From NCBI GenBank assembly GCA_024644775.1, contig JAHEHB010000333.1:1-6234 (forward strand): a stretch of DNA of 6,234 nucleotides, read 5' to 3'. Made by a program: the position numbers and the translations under genes. Below the pieces are notes generated by a model. It did not search any database, had not been told where the DNA came from, and was given only the letters and a program-made list of their open reading frames with translations. The stretch comes from Deltaproteobacteria bacterium (lineage in GTDB: Bacteria > Desulfobacterota > Desulfobacteria > Desulfobacterales > SURF-15). Below are positions 5,738 through 6,234 of this stretch, piece by piece (the first letter of the stretch is position 1; each line of letters begins with the position of its first letter).

Positions 5738-6010
5738 CTATCCACCACCCAAAGGTGGGAAAAGCCCCAAACGCTCACCACCTTTCAGTACGGCGTTCAC
5801 GTTACCCTTCGTGCCGTCTATAAACACGAGGTTGACCTCGTATTCTGGGATTCCCAGTTGCGCAAGTAGATCTCGAACCTGCATCCCAGGCTCTATGGGA
5901 TATTGATCCGCAGAATCCGGATGGTATCTTTTTAGTGTGGCCAGCAATTCGAGTTTAATATGCGTTTTCATTGTTGTCAAAATGACATCGAGGGTCGAAT
6001 GATTTCTCAT
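5738..6010 (-). CDS. MoaD/ThiS-like ubiquitin-fold sulfur carrier linked to AOR
   Basis: A small beta-grasp protein. The first strand (IKLELLATLKRYHP), the helix with VRDLLAQLGIP, then VNLVFIDG, a glycine turn and DRLGLFPP-like end (here ERLGLFPPLGGG) follow the MoaD/ThiS layout. The protein ends in Gly-Gly-Gly; the terminal GG is what MoeB/ThiF-type enzymes adenylate and thiocarboxylate, so the protein can donate sulfur to molybdopterin. Its place directly behind aor suggests a role in making the tungsto-bispterin cofactor. The start is unsettled. The ATG at 6010 used here gives 90 aa and has GAGG 5 bases upstream. An ATG at 5971 gives 77 aa, fits the family's first strand best, but has no clear ribosome binding site. 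A TTG at 6034 gives 98 aa. An inverted repeat covers the GAGG and surrounds the 6010 start. Confidence 0.82.
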   Translation of the reverse strand: MRNHSTLDVILTTMKTHIKLELLATLKRYHPDSADQYPIEPGMQVRDLLAQLGIPEYEVNLVFIDGTKGNVNAVLKGGERLGLFPPLGGG

Positions 6011-6025
6011 ACGATCCTCGATGTC
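5984..6025 (-). promoter_or_regulatory. Long inverted repeat between aor and the MoaD-like gene
   Basis: GACATCGAGG (minus strand 6025-6016) pairs perfectly with CCTCGATGTC (5993-5984). After one A-C mismatch, three further pairs (TCG/CGA) extend the stem to 14 positions around a 14-base loop. In the aor mRNA this would be a stable hairpin. It holds the GAGG and places the ATG at 6010 in its loop. Only ATTTT follows the stem, so it is at best a weak terminator; an attenuator, mRNA-stabilising element or translational switch are alternatives. Confidence 0.6.
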
Positions 6026-6049
6026 TGATTTCAATGTTCTGTCAGTGCC

Positions 6050-6234
6050 TTATTGTGCCTCTGGTAACCACTCTAGATTGAGCCCCCAGAGTGTTCCTTT
6101 TGTCGGTACGCCGTTTTCATCCCAGCCGGCCATTTGATAATAAAGTTTTATTGCTTTTTCAAATCTGCCTCGTCAATTTGATTGCCTTTGGAGGGACCGT
6201 CTGGAAGCGGCTCATGCAGCCGCCGAAATAGTTT
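6050..6234 (-). pseudogene. aor: 3' end of aldehyde:ferredoxin oxidoreductase gene with an apparent frameshift (partial)
   Basis: The C-terminus of a tungsten-type AOR, entering from the right edge. Positions 6234-6154 encode 27 residues including HEPLPDGPSKG, a stretch typical of the domain-3 end of AOR. That frame then stops at 6150-6148. The expected continuation lies in the -1 frame, positions 6154-6050: 34 residues with KLYYQMAGWDENGVPTKGTL and an end LEWLPEAQ, matching the family's YYxxxGWDxxGxPTxxxLxxLxLEW tail. The break is at a run of five A residues (6159-6155) in TTG-AAA-AAG; one more A would restore a single frame. So this is a one-base deletion in the genome, a sequencing error, or frameshifting on A-AAA-AG. 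AOR oxidises aldehydes to acids with ferredoxin as acceptor. The rest of the protein is outside the window, so whether the gene is otherwise intact is unknown; marked as broken on the sequence as given. Confidence 0.8.

Overview
This window reads like a piece of an anaerobic, probably sulfate-reducing Desulfobacterota genome (Desulfobacterales-like). This is inferred from gene content: a periplasmic tetrahaem class III cytochrome c, a flavoredoxin-type flavin reductase, the 3' end of a tungsten/molybdopterin aldehyde:ferredoxin oxidoreductase (AOR) with a MoaD/ThiS-like partner, a short-chain flavodoxin, and several very small zinc-ribbon proteins. No rRNA, tRNA, CRISPR array, transposase or phage gene was seen.

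Layout. (1) Positions 125-809, minus strand: a flavodoxin followed by a 61-residue Cys/His-rich protein, probably one transcript. Upstream lies a plausible sigma-70-like promoter next to a 7-bp dyad (GTGAAAC-N14-GTTTCAC). (2) Positions 1069-1606, minus strand: an exported tetrahaem cytochrome c followed by a textbook intrinsic terminator. (3) Positions 1704-4228, plus strand, divergent from the cytochrome: an extended -10 promoter candidate, a 12-helix MFS transporter and, 35 bases on, an NAD-dependent epimerase/dehydratase-like SDR. (4) Positions 4242-5017: two copies of a degenerate heptamer repeat in the same orientation, bracketing two tiny minus-strand genes, a zinc ribbon with a membrane anchor and a stand-alone GspE/MshE N-terminal-like domain. 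(5) Positions 5135-6234, minus strand: AOR 3' end, MoaD/ThiS-like protein, flavoredoxin-like flavin reductase, closely spaced and probably cotranscribed.

How the genes fit together. The window is rich in low-potential redox functions: flavodoxin, multihaem cytochrome, flavin reductase and AOR. The MoaD-like gene directly behind aor suggests a dedicated sulfur carrier for the pterin cofactor. The MFS-SDR pair looks like uptake and modification of an organic acid or other small metabolite, but its substrate cannot be read from sequence.

The most notable observations are: an apparent -1 frameshift in an A-run near the end of aor, which splits a recognisable C-terminus between two frames; a long inverted repeat between aor and the MoaD-like gene that would bury one candidate ribosome binding site; the heptamer repeat arrays around the two-gene cassette; and the dyad upstream of the flavodoxin promoter. 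I found no clearly new multi-gene system; the small conserved-looking proteins are the least understood parts.
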